A DNA stretch of 64,000 nt from contig JAYKKR010000005.1 in the NCBI GenBank assembly GCA_036971615.1, positions 558,001 through 622,000 of the forward strand, read 5' to 3'. The stretch's first letter is position 1; every line of letters starts with the position of its first letter. Positions 19,228 to 30,578 of this stretch are shown piece after piece. This stretch comes from Amyloporia xantha (taxonomy: Eukaryota > Basidiomycota > Agaricomycetes > Polyporales > Adustoporiaceae). Position numbers and translations under genes: made by a program. The notes beneath the pieces are model-generated. The model worked only from the letters and a program-made list of their open reading frames with translations, did no database searches and was not told where the DNA came from.

Positions 19228-20362
19228 CTATTTCTCCATCAGTAGTGGAATATGGTCGGAATTATAAAGACTGACGTTAAAACATTCCTCCATTGCAGTC
19301 TTGAGTGACATATATCCATTGCAAGCAGATTCCAAGTGCGTGATTTCCAGTAGGTCTACGCGAATGCCATGGGTGAGAGATGCTAACGCATTCATAGCTG
19401 CCTAGATGAAGGACTCAGCATTATGATTGTAGAAGCCATATACTTCAAATACCTTGACTGCATCCAGGAGAGCACGAGCTTCCACCTCCTGAGAAACTAA
19501 AAGCATCCGCAGACGCGCAAGTTCACGAATTTCATACTCCAGCTCTTCATCTCGCTCACCAGCCGACGATTGGCTGATTTCCTTCGCATCAAGCATAAGG
19601 CCGGCAGCTTCTGACAAAATTTCGGCTCTCGCGCTCTGATGTTCCTCTAACAGAGCGAGGATTTCGCGAATCTTGCTGATCTGCCATTGCAGTGCCGACC
19701 GAGGAACTGTCATTGGTAGAAGAAACTGAAGCATCCAATGAGATGAAATAGTGGAAACGGTAAAAGAATATCGGCTCACCTCATCAACTTGAGCTGAGCG
19801 TCTCAACACAGGTTTTAACTGGCGCCAAGCCATATCAAGAGATGCAATACTAATGGTTATGTAGTCGAAGGACTTCGTGGAGAGCCGATCACCATCTCCG
19901 ACAGAGAGGACACCACAATTCTAAAATAGCTCAGTGATGGATATATAGCTGGTGTTAACACCACATACCAAGCGAAACTGAGTGCAAAGTTGATGTTCGT
20001 ACTTCCGAAGGGAAACAATGCCCTCACTGATGAAAGCGACACCCTTCTCCGCCTTAATGCCTCTCAGCTTCTGAAGCAAATCGTCGGGGAGGCGGGGGCG
20101 TTCGAGTGATGCAAGAATCTGCGGGACATTCAACGGCCGGAGAGCCCTGCGTGACAAAAAACGATAAGCGGTACGACGGCACATACAGACCTAGCCATAC
20201 TCGTCGGTCTGAGACTGTAATTGCTCAATGCGGCCGTAGATTTCGCGATCTACCCATACGGCCAACTCTGAATTCGCACAAGTTTTGAGTAGGGGACGCG
20301 AGCAGAGAAAGACAGAACTCACCAATCACACGCGAGGCTAAGTCAGCGGGATCTTGGGCCAT
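19228..20362 (-). CDS. Helical (coiled-coil-like) protein, copy 3 (inverted-pair member A)
   Basis: Six exons from the ATG at 20362: 20362-20323, 20267-20201, 20146-19969, 19920-19780, 19680 to about 19452, and a last exon from about 19399 to 19228. Exons 1-4 have the same lengths (40, 67, 178, 141 nt) as in the gene at 40575, and all phases match. It begins MAQDPADLASRVIELAVWVD, contains NVPQILASLERPRLPDDLLQ, and later the coiled stretch ISKIREILALLEEHQSARAE. The last exon (GIRVDLLEITHLESACNGYM) is recognisably related to that of copy 4. No membrane segment is seen. The 5' part (from 20064 upward) matches copy 4, while the rest is strongly diverged. Function unknown; it shares a promoter with an F-box gene. 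Confidence 0.68.
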
Positions 20363-22180
20363 TTCGAATAGAAGAAGTGATGTGTTTTCGAGGTTTTGTG
20401 AGCAAGATTAGGGGAGCGTCGCAAGTCACGACAGGGGTCGATGTTGAGAGCACCAGTCGATGGGATAACCGAGTACGCAGACATCTTGACGGACCTATAT
20501 GTATGGGCAGCCTGCTGACACGACAATAGAGTGCCTTCGGAGTCGGAAGGAAACATCGGAAAGAGACAAGATAAACGAAGACCGACATTTTGCGGAGAGT
20601 GCAGAAAGTCGGACTGTGAAAGATACTGATGCGGACTAAGGAAGCTCTAGGGGCGCACAAAGGAGAAGTCGGAGAGAAGCTCACCTCCAAAGTCGCTGTT
20701 TCAAAAAAAATGCGGAGTAGCACACTGGCAGAACTTGCGCACAGTGGCACAATGTCTGCACAAATTGGAGGTGGTTGCTTAGTGTCCCAACAGTCCGGTA
20801 GAATAAGAGGAAGACAATCTAACTAAGCGACACAATGTCAGTACTATAGAATGTGGACTCTTTGGGACGTCTTCGACCCGTACCGTGACTGATCATGATC
20901 GATCGCGGGGCTAGCACACCAAATTAGGCCTTGCTTTCAACCCGCATCGAGTCCGCTACCAGTACTGACAGTGGCACTGGTCGCCAGTAAAGACCACAAT
21001 GCCCGCCGACTGTCTTTCGTTCGATGATTTTGGCAAGGTCCGACACACTTACATTACCCACCGCTGGCGCGCCATTGTCCGTCTGGATTCCTGTATGGAG
21101 TTCACCCGACGCCTCCGAGCCGGTACAGTGAGCCGCAGCAAGGTATAAATACAGGTCTGGTGAGCTCATGGTTTCACTACTATATTTTCATTTTTATCCC
21201 GACATTATCCATGTCTTCCAGTCCTCGGAAGAAACCCAAGCGGTCTCATAGACGCCCGCCTGCTACGCCGATTCGTAAAGATGTCATCCAATCTCTCCCG
21301 TTGGATGTTCTCTACGAGGCAAGTAATAAGTATTTTAATTCAAACCCGCGAATCTCACGATGTGTGTCTTCTCGCATCCAGATATTCAATAACCTCCAAC
21401 CAGCAGACCTGCTCGCGCTCGTTCGCACGAGCAAACCGTTCAGGCAGACACTCATGGTGCGCTCCGCGCTGCCGCTATGGCGCCGCTCACGTCAAAATGC
21501 CGGTCTTCCGAACTGCCCGCCATCAATGAGCGAGCCACTGTACGCTAGTCTCGTCTTCGATGACCTTTGCTCTGTTTGCCATGCAGAAGGGGTCGGCCCA
21601 GATGGTTTGATATGGGAGTTCAAAGTCCGGTACTGCTCAGGGTGCCGAGGAAGAATGTGCGCCATATGCCCTCCCGTTTATTCAGAGTACAGAAGAACTA
21701 ACGTTGAGCTTGTAGGCTGGTCATGGCCGATCCCTTACAACAGCTCCCGCAAGGCGACTATCTCGCCCAGACGCAGGCATCGCAGATCCTCCCTTCTATT
21801 CAAAGTAAGTCGGTGTTTGTTTATTTTCGCATGCGAGCGTGTTACTCATGTACACCGATTCAGATGGAACTATCTTTCATCTACCTGATGTCGACAACTT
21901 GAAGAATGACCTTGAAAGTCATCCGTCACCACTCAGTCGCTGTGACATTCTGGTAGTGCGAGAGATCCTGACAAGACAGGTTTCGGAGGTATGCCCTGGT
22001 TACAGTTGTCACCCACACTACGTGAAGCCGACCACACTTGATCTAGCACGCCACCTTGGGCCGAGCTTGGTCTCTTGCTGAAGCGCAGCGCCGGAAAGAA
22101 ATTATACAGCGCAGGGTGTCTTCGTGAGTGTCTTCCATACCCGTCACCGTCGTCCCTCTGACTTCTTGCTGTCTTTCTGG
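20064..22180 (+). repeat. Inverted-repeat arm A, 2.1 kb
   Basis: This stretch is the reverse complement of 38759-40873. Matching positions sum to 60937 up to about 21414 and to 60939 beyond, so a single 2-bp indel is the only length difference. Every open frame I compared inside the arms translates identically except across that indel. It covers the 5' part of the helical gene, the shared promoter and the 5' exons of the F-box gene. Similarity drops sharply at both edges into diverged paralogue sequence. Confidence 0.9.
20363..21210. promoter_or_regulatory. Shared bidirectional promoter, arm A
   Basis: 848 bp between the start codons of the divergently transcribed helical gene and F-box gene. 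The same sequence recurs inverted at 39727-40574. No named element is visible. The layout implies co-regulation of the two genes, and the match means both pairs should respond to the same signals. Confidence 0.6.
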
Positions 22181-23404
22181 CGCAGCATGGCCGAGCGCTT
22201 GAAGAATATGGGGTACAAAGATGACGTTCTTTTTCTGGGCATAGAGAACAGGAAGTTGCTGGATCATCCTCTGGCAAATAAGGCGGAGGAGTTGACAGAT
22301 CAAGGTGTGTTGTCATGCTTGCCGTGGAAACGGTTTCCCATTGATGAGCAAATCAATAACAGGGTGGAAACTGATACAATCCGTCATTATTAAATGGATA
22401 TCACGGAGAACAAACCTTCGCCTTAGGTGGACTTCCCGCGAGCTATGTCTTATGCGGCTGAAAGCCCTTGATGGCGCGCTGTCGCAATACCGCTCGACAG
22501 TGTCACCGATGACTTTGTTGCCTCAAGCCGTCGACTTAATCACCATGCCGGAAATCAAAGCGATAGTTGGTATATCGGACACAGTCATGATCACTTTGCA
22601 TGCCTTCATCAAACTGTTACCCGATCTCGTTTCGCGCTGGACATCTACGTTTCGAACACAGTTAGAAACAATCGCAGTCTGCGAATCCCTGCCCTCGAGT
22701 CGATTGGAGCTGGCTCAAGCTGTCTTCAGGTGCAAAAAATGCAATGCCGTTCAGGTATGGCCTTTCATCCTTGGTCACCCATGCAGGATGTATGCGATGG
22801 AAAACTGGTTTTCGACCCTGGGGGGTCTGCCTCCTTTCGACGGTAATCTACCAAGCTTTGCAGGTTCAATCTTTGATAATGCAGTGCTCATCTACTATCG
22901 AGGCCGCCAGCCTATGTCATCATCTCTATTTGAGTTCTGCGGAGATAAAGCGCGCGCAGTTATAAAGGCGTGTGATAGGCGAGCAGAGATAGCGACCACG
23001 GCACAGCTAGATGTGTTGGATCTACGACTATCATGCCGCATGTGTAGCACGAACACGGAACGACGACTCGTTATGGGGTGGAGATCAGCGGTATGTCTTC
23101 GGTCTTTTCGCTCATGCAGTTGTTCTCACGGTCTATGCAGATCGTCCACTCCCTTTCAAAGCATAAGTCAATGCGGGCTGAAGATCTGGCATGGGAGAAG
23201 GTGGACTCAAATACTGAATCTAGGGTTAAAGCGGCGGAGTCTAGGCGGCGGCATCTCTCTCGCCAGATCTACGACCACACATGTTTCTGGACCTGTTCCC
23301 TATGTATAGTTGGTGCAACGATGGACGCAACCAAGGATCAAGTGGAGGCTCATCTCCGGGATAAGTTCAGTAATTTCAATCAGAATCTCATGCGTAGTCG
23401 CTGA
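21211..23404 (+). CDS. F-box protein, intact copy A
   Basis: The ATG at 21211 gives MSSSPRKKPKRSHRRPP, a basic tail, then the F-box SLPLDVLYEIFNNLQPADLL (the first intron, with a GC donor gcaagt, falls inside it) and ALVRTSKPFRQTLMVRSALP. This is the standard Agaricomycete F-box opening, including a CPPSMSEPLYASLVFD-type segment. A Cys cluster (LCSVCH, CSGCRGRMC) follows, then helical C-terminal regions with VFRCKKCNAVQVWPF and HTCFWTCSLC. About eight exons join in phase to TGA at 23404. F-box proteins bind Skp1 and bring substrates to SCF ubiquitin ligases; the C-terminal half would select the substrate. An in-frame ATG at 21160 is an alternative start. The 5' half lies in the inverted-repeat arm; the 3' half is a diverged paralogue of copy B. 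Confidence 0.82.
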
Positions 23405-24393
23405 TAGCCGTTTAGTCACGGTATTCGAAATCCAACTGAGGCTGATTGTCATCGTAGACTGGACTCACTCCCATTTGTCAGCCAACCCGTGCTGCTGCGA
23501 TCTGGTCGACGTTCAGAGTAGTGCATCACAGTATAGAGAGCAAAGTCTGTGGCCTTATCGTGTTTATCGTGTCGTGTTGTACGTTGTAGTTCATTCTGGT
23601 GTCGATAATTTCATGTCATGTTACGGCGTGGGTCCCCGTGTGCGATAGCTTGTTCACAATAAAGACCGATATGGTATACAATAGCTAGGAAACTACTTTG
23701 CTTATGATCACCGGCCAGTCTGAAGCATAAAACCCTGGTCTATTGGTACCTTGTAGCGCACGGCCTCAGGTTCCCATCAGTGTTACTAGTATGTATGTCT
23801 AACGTTGCTCGCTCGCTTCAAATACCGATGTTACTGCGTGTCGTTTACTTCGTGATTCTACGATATGAATATAATTTCCGCTTCAATAAGATTCTATTGG
23901 CCTGAGTGATTTCTGATGAGACGAACAACTTCCCGCTGTCCTGCATCAAGTCGCACCACACGCCTCAGGTTCTGTAATCGCCATGAGCCAGTCTAGGGCT
24001 TCGAAGGTAATGTTGAGGATTCCTTGCAGGATAGGCGAGGCGAATATTTAAAGATAACACCCCACGAGGTGATGGCGGACGTGTTGCAAACGTTCCTTCT
24101 ACTATTCTGAAGTTGTCACTACCAGACTCGCCTCATGTCAGAAAGCTGATGTATACTTACTATCTGGGCCGTGGCGTCTGGTAAGTTTTGTCTCGTCTGG
24201 GAAGAACTAGTCTTCAGATGACGAGCATATGCACGTGTCGCAATTAATTCATGGATCACTAGCACGTATACGCACCAGGAGCTGAGATCAATTGGAGCTC
24301 CGCCAGGGTTTTCTCAGCCAGTGTACTTATCACGAACTTGTTGGCAACGCTGACCACGCTGACCACCCACTGACTGCGGCATTGTATACCCCA
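23405..24393. other. Intergenic, no gene seen
   Basis: Nearly 1 kb without a credible coding exon on either strand. No repeat or element end was recognised. Confidence 0.4.
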
Positions 24394-24996
24394 TGCCCGA
24401 GGACGACCCGCTCACTCAGAACATTGCTCAGGACAGTCTTGAGCCACTTCCGCCATCATTGTGAGTGAGGGGTCAAATACGGTGTATGGAATCTATTGAG
24501 GTCGTCGGCGTCTAGATATCAATACGAGGCAGAAGCATTTGACCGACTACTGCAAGTGCGCAACGTCTGGCGTGCTGAGGTCAAGGGAATTTCTCGAGAC
24601 TGCGAGCGAGCTGAGGCGACAGGACTCTACTCCTTGACTTCTGAAAGCAATCTTCATAGTAAGCAAGAACATTTTTATCGATCTTGTAGTGGATAGGAGC
24701 TAACCGTAACATCTGAAGCGCTTTCAAACTGTGAGCTTCGACAAATCATCACCAATCTGGCCCATGAATTGCAGCAGCGTGATGAAAGACTCCTGCGCAT
24801 GAGTGCCGCATTATCAACATCCGAGCTCTTATATGGAGAGTATCGTGGTCTCTGGATAGCCACTTGGGCTACTGAGAGAGCTGTAGAGGAGCGTGTCTAT
24901 GAGCGGCTTTCCCGCCAAGCACAGAAAGCACGCCCAAGTTCTGACACTCATCCTGTATCCCTATACTATTGTACACGGCCTCATCCATCACAGTGA
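24394..24996 (+). CDS. Small helical protein
   Basis: Three exons from the ATG at 24394 (MPEDDPLTQNIAQDSLEPL) join in phase through introns of normal size (gtgagt...ctag and gtaagc...gaag). The product of about 160 residues is mostly helical: YQYEAEAFDRLLQVRNVWRA, LRQIITNLAHELQQRDERLL and ATERAVEERVYERLSRQAQ. No membrane segment or known domain is visible. The acidic start and amphipathic helices resemble the other helical genes in this window in style only. The 3' end may contain a further intron after SRQAQ, so the last 20 residues are uncertain. Confidence 0.5.
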
Positions 24997-25364
24997 CATG
25001 GAAAATAGGTTTGATATCGCTTTCACATCGCTGTCGATATTGCTTTTGATATTGCTAAAAAATCACACTACCTACTGCTCTCGCTGATATCCAGATATCG
25101 AATCAATTGTATATACACCGTTCTCCCCACCTCCATCCATGTCACGTAACGAGTTCAATAGATTTAAATGTGCTGCGGATTAGCATATGTCAGTTCTGTC
25201 CCTAAACCCCACACATGTGGATCAAGCTGATTCAAGCATCGCCACATACAGGGGTGGTCCCTCCAGGAGTGGTGAATGCGAGTGGAGTGAACCAGGTGTG
25301 AATATGATCTGAGCCGGGTGTGTCTGGAGCGGGTGATACAGGTATGATTTATGTAAGGTAGTGA

Positions 25365-25884
25365 TCATGAGCGAGCGAACGAGACGGACTCCATGAGGTA
25401 GATTGCAGCTTTCGATCGCATGACAGTGGAGGCATAATCATGATCAGCCTCGAAGAGCTAAGAACATCGAAGAACAGGCGACGTACCGTGGATAAGCTAC
25501 TCAGTGTAGATCTGAATACTCTCCGCAGATGCTTCGACCGAGGACTGCAAAAGTGACAGGGGTTAGGCGGTGGCGTTTCAAATGTCAATGTAATCATAAG
25601 GAGCTATCGGCGTGTTCAGTCATCGCAGAGGAACTTCGTAAAACGACAAGATACGGACTTAAACTAACCTCGCTGTGCGTCATGTAGGCTCATCACAGTA
25701 CTTACCGCTCTATATGTCCGTTGTTGCGCGCCCGCTCTGTTCGCTTTCCGGCATCAAGCGGCGAGTAATCAGGATGACCACCATTGTGACTGCGCCAAGA
25801 CGCGTGATCATCGGAACCCTCCGATGAAGTATGCATGCTCGCAAATGCTCCTGGACATGGTAATTTCCTTCGACAGGCTTTCAT
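25365..25884 (-). CDS. Unrecognised small gene, divergent from heh1
   Basis: The first exon from the ATG at 25884 reads MKACRRKLPCPG and later GGHPDYSPLDAGKRTERAR, ending near a gtaagt donor. Further open pieces read SSVEASAESIQIYTE and ADHDYASTVMRSKAAIYLM, ending FARS and a stop at 25365. Composition looks coding, but I could not place every splice site in phase. The gene is not recognised. Its start lies about 120 bp from the heh1 start, so the two probably share a promoter. Confidence 0.35.
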
Positions 25885-26002
25885 TGTCTACGAACAAGTA
25901 CCCGGTTGGCCATGGATTGTCTTTGTGGTCCTGAGGTTCTGGTGTTATGGCTGAACGGAACTCTCACCTCACGCTCGTCGACACCTACGCTTCTTCCTCA
26001 CG

Positions 26003-28229
26003 ATGCCGCGAATGACCACCGCCGAAGTCATCGCAAGGGGCGAATATCTCCAGGCTGACTTCGATCCGTCTACCCTGACCATTGCTCAGCTGCTAGGATT
26101 ACTCAACTATCATGATATTCAGTATCCCACCCGACATCACAAAGACGATCTTGTCCGTCTTTTCAACACGAAAATCAAGACCAAGTCTAATCAAGCTGAG
26201 CAGGGACGGCTGCAGAGGAAGAAAAGCCAGCCTGGGGACAGTGGAAACAAAGTCGGTGTTACCGATGTGTCGGTTAATGAAACTAGGGAGGTACGCCTGT
26301 GAAACTTGCTGCTATGGACAGCTGCGTAATCCTTCCCGCAGGGGCGAAAAGCCGTCCCTAAGGACTCAGGTTGGGAATACAACAATGTATTCCAATCTGG
26401 TGCGCCGCATGTACCTTTCGTTCAGCAATCCTCCTCCCGCCCCCGTATTAGTGGTGCCCCCCCTCCTTCCGCGAAGACACGCAAGCCGATATCCCCTCAG
26501 CACGCATCTAAGAAAGGCAAGGACACTGAGCTACGAAAGGACCAACTGGGAACCAAGACACGGGAGATTCCAGCGGGTGATACGATAGATAGGCAAGCCA
26601 CCATCGTGTCGACAAGCATTACCAGAGGGAGGCGAGTCACACGGGAAAGCCACCCGCCCAAAGGAGGTCCTTCTTTGCTAGTCCTTTTTTTCATCGCGCT
26701 TCTAGCTCTATTCGGCGCCGGAGTCTTGTACGATTACAAGCACACATCGGCACAGATTGGATTCTGTGACGCCGGTATGGCGACCAATGTGATTCTCGAT
26801 GATTACAGGGCTCGTTCTGCGGCTATTGATAGCTGTAACAGGGAGAACAAGGTAATATCATCATCTGTTGATTCTACAGCGTCCGTCCCTTCCCCAGGAT
26901 TTGCCTCTACACAAACGGCTTCAGGAGAACACTCTCAATGGGAGTATGATGTGTCGGCTGGTCTCGGTGTGGAAGTATGCCCGCCACCTCCCTTTATCCC
27001 CTTATCCCACCTCCAGACTTGCACGCCATGTCCTCGGCATGCAATTTGTACACCATCAACAATGACCTGTGAGCACGGATACATTCTCTATCCACACCCC
27101 TGGCTCCACTTCATTCCAGTGCCTGGCACCCCGTCTTTGTCATCCCCCTTCTCAACGACGTCGACGACCTTCATACAACCTGGGAACATGTCATCTCCCA
27201 TTACAGATACTCCAGAGTTGATCTACTTCGTGATTGCACTTGTACTAGATGGTATGCCCGGAGTGGGTCCTATCGCATTCCCACCTCGTTGCGTAGAAGA
27301 CCCACGTCGCAGTCTTCATATCAGCACTTTGGGTGAAGCGGTGAGGGTCATGCTTGCTGCCGAACGCGGGAGGCGCTTGTGTGAAGGTGTGCCTACGAGC
27401 GAACCGGAAGGAGACGAGGAGAATGAGGTGAAACAATGGGGCGTCGAGATAGCAAAGCTCAGAGAGAAGCTCCGGGATGACCTGAGAAGCGAGGTGAACA
27501 TGCTGCAGGATTAGTCCCCTATTTTGAAATCTCCTAATGGCGAGTGTATATGCAGGCGGAGCTAGTACTCGCGTTAGATGATATATTCGATGAAGTTATT
27601 CAACAGCTGGTGCGAGCGGGTAGTGTGTTCATGGGCGAGGACGCACGGTAAGAGGAACTCTTCTGTGTAAAGCTTGCACTGCACTAAATTCCGACGTCGT
27701 AGGGGCAAGCAGTACATTGCGTGCAAGACGTCATCCATGAGCTGGTTCTGTTCTATCAAAGTCAAAGTACGAGATACTTGGTACAAATGGAAAATCTCTA
27801 TCATCGGTATGTAGATCATTCTGCCATGTATTCTTATATCATTGACTTCCCATCACATGCGGTTGTATTCTAGGTAGTATCCTTTTCATACCGTGCATCT
27901 TGGCATTTAGGATCCGGCGGGCGAAGAAAATGGCTGAGAAGAAGCGTGTTGCCGTTCTCATTCAAATCGTACTTGATCTTCTCCGGAACCAGGAATTTTC
28001 CCACCACATGGACCCGGTGATGGTGCCACAGCCGTACTTATCTTCCTTACAGCTTCGTGACCTAGTTCTGGAGGATGAACACTCTTTGAGCGTCCGTCAG
28101 CGATTGTGGAAGTACGTAGAACACGTTGTGGAAGGGAACGCGAACATTCGCACGAATCTTGAGGAAGTCGAAGGTGGGGACGAGTTAAGAGTATGGCGCT
28201 GGGTAGGTAGCGCCGGTGTGAGTTCGTGA
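26003..28229 (+). CDS. heh1: Heh1/Src1-type inner nuclear membrane protein (LEM-like/HeH plus MSC domain)
   Basis: The N-terminus (residues 18-55) is a helix-extension-helix: DFDPSTLTIAQLLGLLNYHD then KDDLVRLFN, the LEM-like fold that binds DNA or chromatin. A basic, Pro-rich linker follows, then a membrane helix (PSLLVLFFIALLALFGAGVL). The lumenal part has the Cys pattern CTPCPRHAICTPSTMTCEHGY. After a second membrane segment (about 27890) comes the winged-helix Man1-Src1 C-terminal domain with SHHMDPVMVPQPYLSSLQLRD, GNANIRTNLEEVEGGDELR and a final VWRWVGSAG. Five or more exons join in phase, including donors at 26289 (gtacgc) and about 27494 (gtgaac). The family tethers chromatin and rDNA to the nuclear envelope. 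This is the clearest conserved single-copy gene in the window. Confidence 0.88.
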
Positions 28230-29024
28230 GGGGCTGCTGAAATGATAGAGCACCAACCTACCACTACTTTCTTTCTTGATCCCAATAACAGTCAGTACCG
28301 ACTTGACTAAAATGTATGTATGGACGTTCGAATATGATGACAACCCACTCACAATATTGCGCATTATCTTCAAGGAAATATATCCTGTGCATAGTTACTT
28401 CACTTTTGCAGCAATGTTTTGAACTGGCGGCGAAACAGTTCAGTGAATTATGTCATTTCTTGCACGCAACTCACAGCCAATTCGATTGCTGGCATGCTGA
28501 AATAATGCAGTATTCGGAACCTCGAAGCAGACAAAGGAAGTTTGATCACTCGGACACAATATATTCGTCGGGAAAGATTCCTTTGTTCCATTTTCGAGAC
28601 CGAGTCAGTCGCGTGGCTCATGAGCCACTCGGTCTCTGGATCAAGAGTGGACTGCTGGGAACTTACTTATAACCATCGAGTATCCAACCTGGCCAATATC
28701 CTGACGTCCATCCCATGCGCGGAATGACAATTTTAACTTCTTGCTGGTCTCTCCTGAAACGGCTCTATATCCCTTGGTCTGCCGATGGTGGCTCTGTACT
28801 CAATGCGTGCGTGCTATTAAACAATCTTGGCCGTATGCTCATAGTTCAGTTGATGCATATAGGAAATACAAGATAATGTTTTGTGCTGATGTATACGATT
28901 TTGAGATGCGGGGTCAACAGCAGGAAAGGGTCACCAACAGCACCGGCACTCGTCCTGCAACAGTAGCATTCACACGACTTCCGTCGAGGCTTTGTGGGTT
29001 GACGGAGGCTGTCATTGTGAGGCG
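28230..29024. other. Intergenic, no firm gene
   Basis: About 800 bp. Open frames such as that at 28316-28672 show no domain or confirmed splice structure. Confidence 0.35.
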
Positions 29025-29520
29025 ATGGAGATCTCATGCAATCTATGTTCTTCAGATGTCATATCGGCGCAATACTCACTTGATCGACAAAACTCCTGTG
29101 ACATCGTCTTATTGACCGAAGAGACGAAAATCACAGCTTTTGAGGTGACTGCTTGTTACGTTCACTGAGCCGAGTACTTCTACTAATCTTTATTTGTATA
29201 TATAGGATAGCCTTACTGTTCGGTGGAGCACGAAGGAGCGACACTACCAGGCGGTACTCACCGGCGTGGAGGACTTTTGGGATTTAGTCAAATGCTTTTC
29301 TGTTAGCAGCGTCGAAGCTGAGGCGTGTCGCCGCCTTGCCGCAGAGCAAGCCAATGACTTGCAATATCATCTGCCAGTGCTCCTAGCGCAATTTCTCGAT
29401 GCGGGCGAACCAATGTTGAAAGGTGTATTGCTTTGGCGTGCTGCGCTTTCCTTGTTGGCGAGTACCACGGTACTAATGATTATTTTCCTCGTCCAGAGGC
29501 ACGAAGCGCATGTTTTGTAA
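29025..29520 (+). CDS. Small tail-anchored helical protein
   Basis: The ATG at 29025 opens MEISCNLCSSDVISAQYSL. An intron (gtgact to tatatag) joins TKITAFE to DSLTVRWSTKERHYQAVL in phase. A helix-rich stretch (VSSVEAEACRRLAAEQANDL) precedes one hydrophobic segment, LLWRAALSLLASTTVLMIIF, only eight residues from the C-terminus. That is the layout of a tail-anchored protein with its body in the cytosol. Upstream exons may exist. No family is recognised. With the genes at 17408 and 53307 it is one of three small helical proteins here that end in a membrane segment. Confidence 0.5.
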
Positions 29521-30120
29521 CTTGATAATTAGCTTTTGTTCGTAAGTGTATGCTCGTAATAGATTACTAGAAGTTGGTCATGAGTTGTCGCAACGAATGT
29601 CTATATATTTGTACGCAGCGTGCCGTGTGTCTTGGCCGGTGTAAAGAAAAAAGCGCGTGATGTCATAGCCACCGCGTGTACACTCTCACTCACTACCCTC
29701 TGCAAATCACTTTTTCGTGGCGAAGGCAACATTAAGTCCGCATGGCTCTACGTGCGACTGAATCATTCGATGACCTGCCGAGAGTCAAGGCCCGCCGAGC
29801 TGGTATGGAAATAGTATGGGACGATCTTCCGACCACTCTAGCGATACCTACCCCGCCGCGTGGCACAGCTGATCACCAATACATACAACACATGAGACAC
29901 TCAGACACAGAGGTAGTGAGCCGGCTTTATTTCACGTGAGCTCATCAGATAAATCTTAAGGTTCTGATAGCAGCCGGGAAGTAGTCCGGACATCCCTCAG
30001 CGAGAGTCCGAAGTTCAAGCTAGTGGCGTGCCAGCCTGCGATATGCAAGCCCGCGACATGCGAACCTACCAACCTCAGTTGTATAAAGTAAGTGAAACAG
30101 AGAAAGGTTACGTCGACTAA
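29521..30120. other. Intergenic, no gene seen
   Basis: 600 bp with short open frames only. One boundary of the neighbouring CACTA-type element may fall here, but I could not identify inverted ends. Confidence 0.35.
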
Positions 30121-30459
30121 ATGAGATCTGGACTGAAGGTTTCGGGACGTAAATGGCGCAAGACTCGTGGAGAGCCGAAGTCATTTGGTTGGTTTGAGTC
30201 CACAGGTTCCTCCGCTCTAGAGGACCCTCCCAGTATTCCTCCTGACAACGCCCCTCGACCTGGCGATGTTTATGTCCACCATATTGAGAGAGACGGTATC
30301 AAGATGCACCAGGCGTGGCTACGAGTTGCGCGCATCCAGTCACGTGTAGATACATGGGTTCAGATCAAGGAGGGCCACGAAATATTTGATGCTGATGGGT
30401 GCCGAAGGAAATTCTCATTAAGTATAAAGGAGGGACGACCTATCTTCAAAAAGGCGTAA
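30121..30459 (+). CDS. Hypothetical protein beside a CACTA transposase
   Basis: An unspliced frame of 112 codons. It starts basic (MRSGLKVSGRKWRKTRGEP), then reads APRPGDVYVHHIERDGIKMH and AWLRVARIQSRVDTWVQIKE with GHEIFD. Proteins with a similar RPGDVYVH and WVQIKEGH pattern occur in many basidiomycete genomes without a known role. It converges on the transposase gene and ends about 120 bp from it. It could be a second gene of the same element, which is inference from position only. Confidence 0.45.
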   Translation: MRSGLKVSGRKWRKTRGEPKSFGWFESTGSSALEDPPSIPPDNAPRPGDVYVHHIERDGIKMHQAWLRVARIQSRVDTWVQIKEGHEIFDADGCRRKFSLSIKEGRPIFKKA

Positions 30460-30578
30460 TTGTTCTTCGAGGAAGAACGAATACATACGCAGGATGTCTC
30501 AGTACAACTAACCAGATTATACAACTGCTGCTCTCGATGAGTCGTCCCCCGAAGGCTAATAGTAGAGAAGATAAAATT

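Noticed and set aside
20338..20826. Open frames of 65-135 codons in the shared promoter, present in both arms
   Set aside because: Their presence in both copies follows from the near-identity of the arms. They lack coding features and overlap each other on opposite strands.
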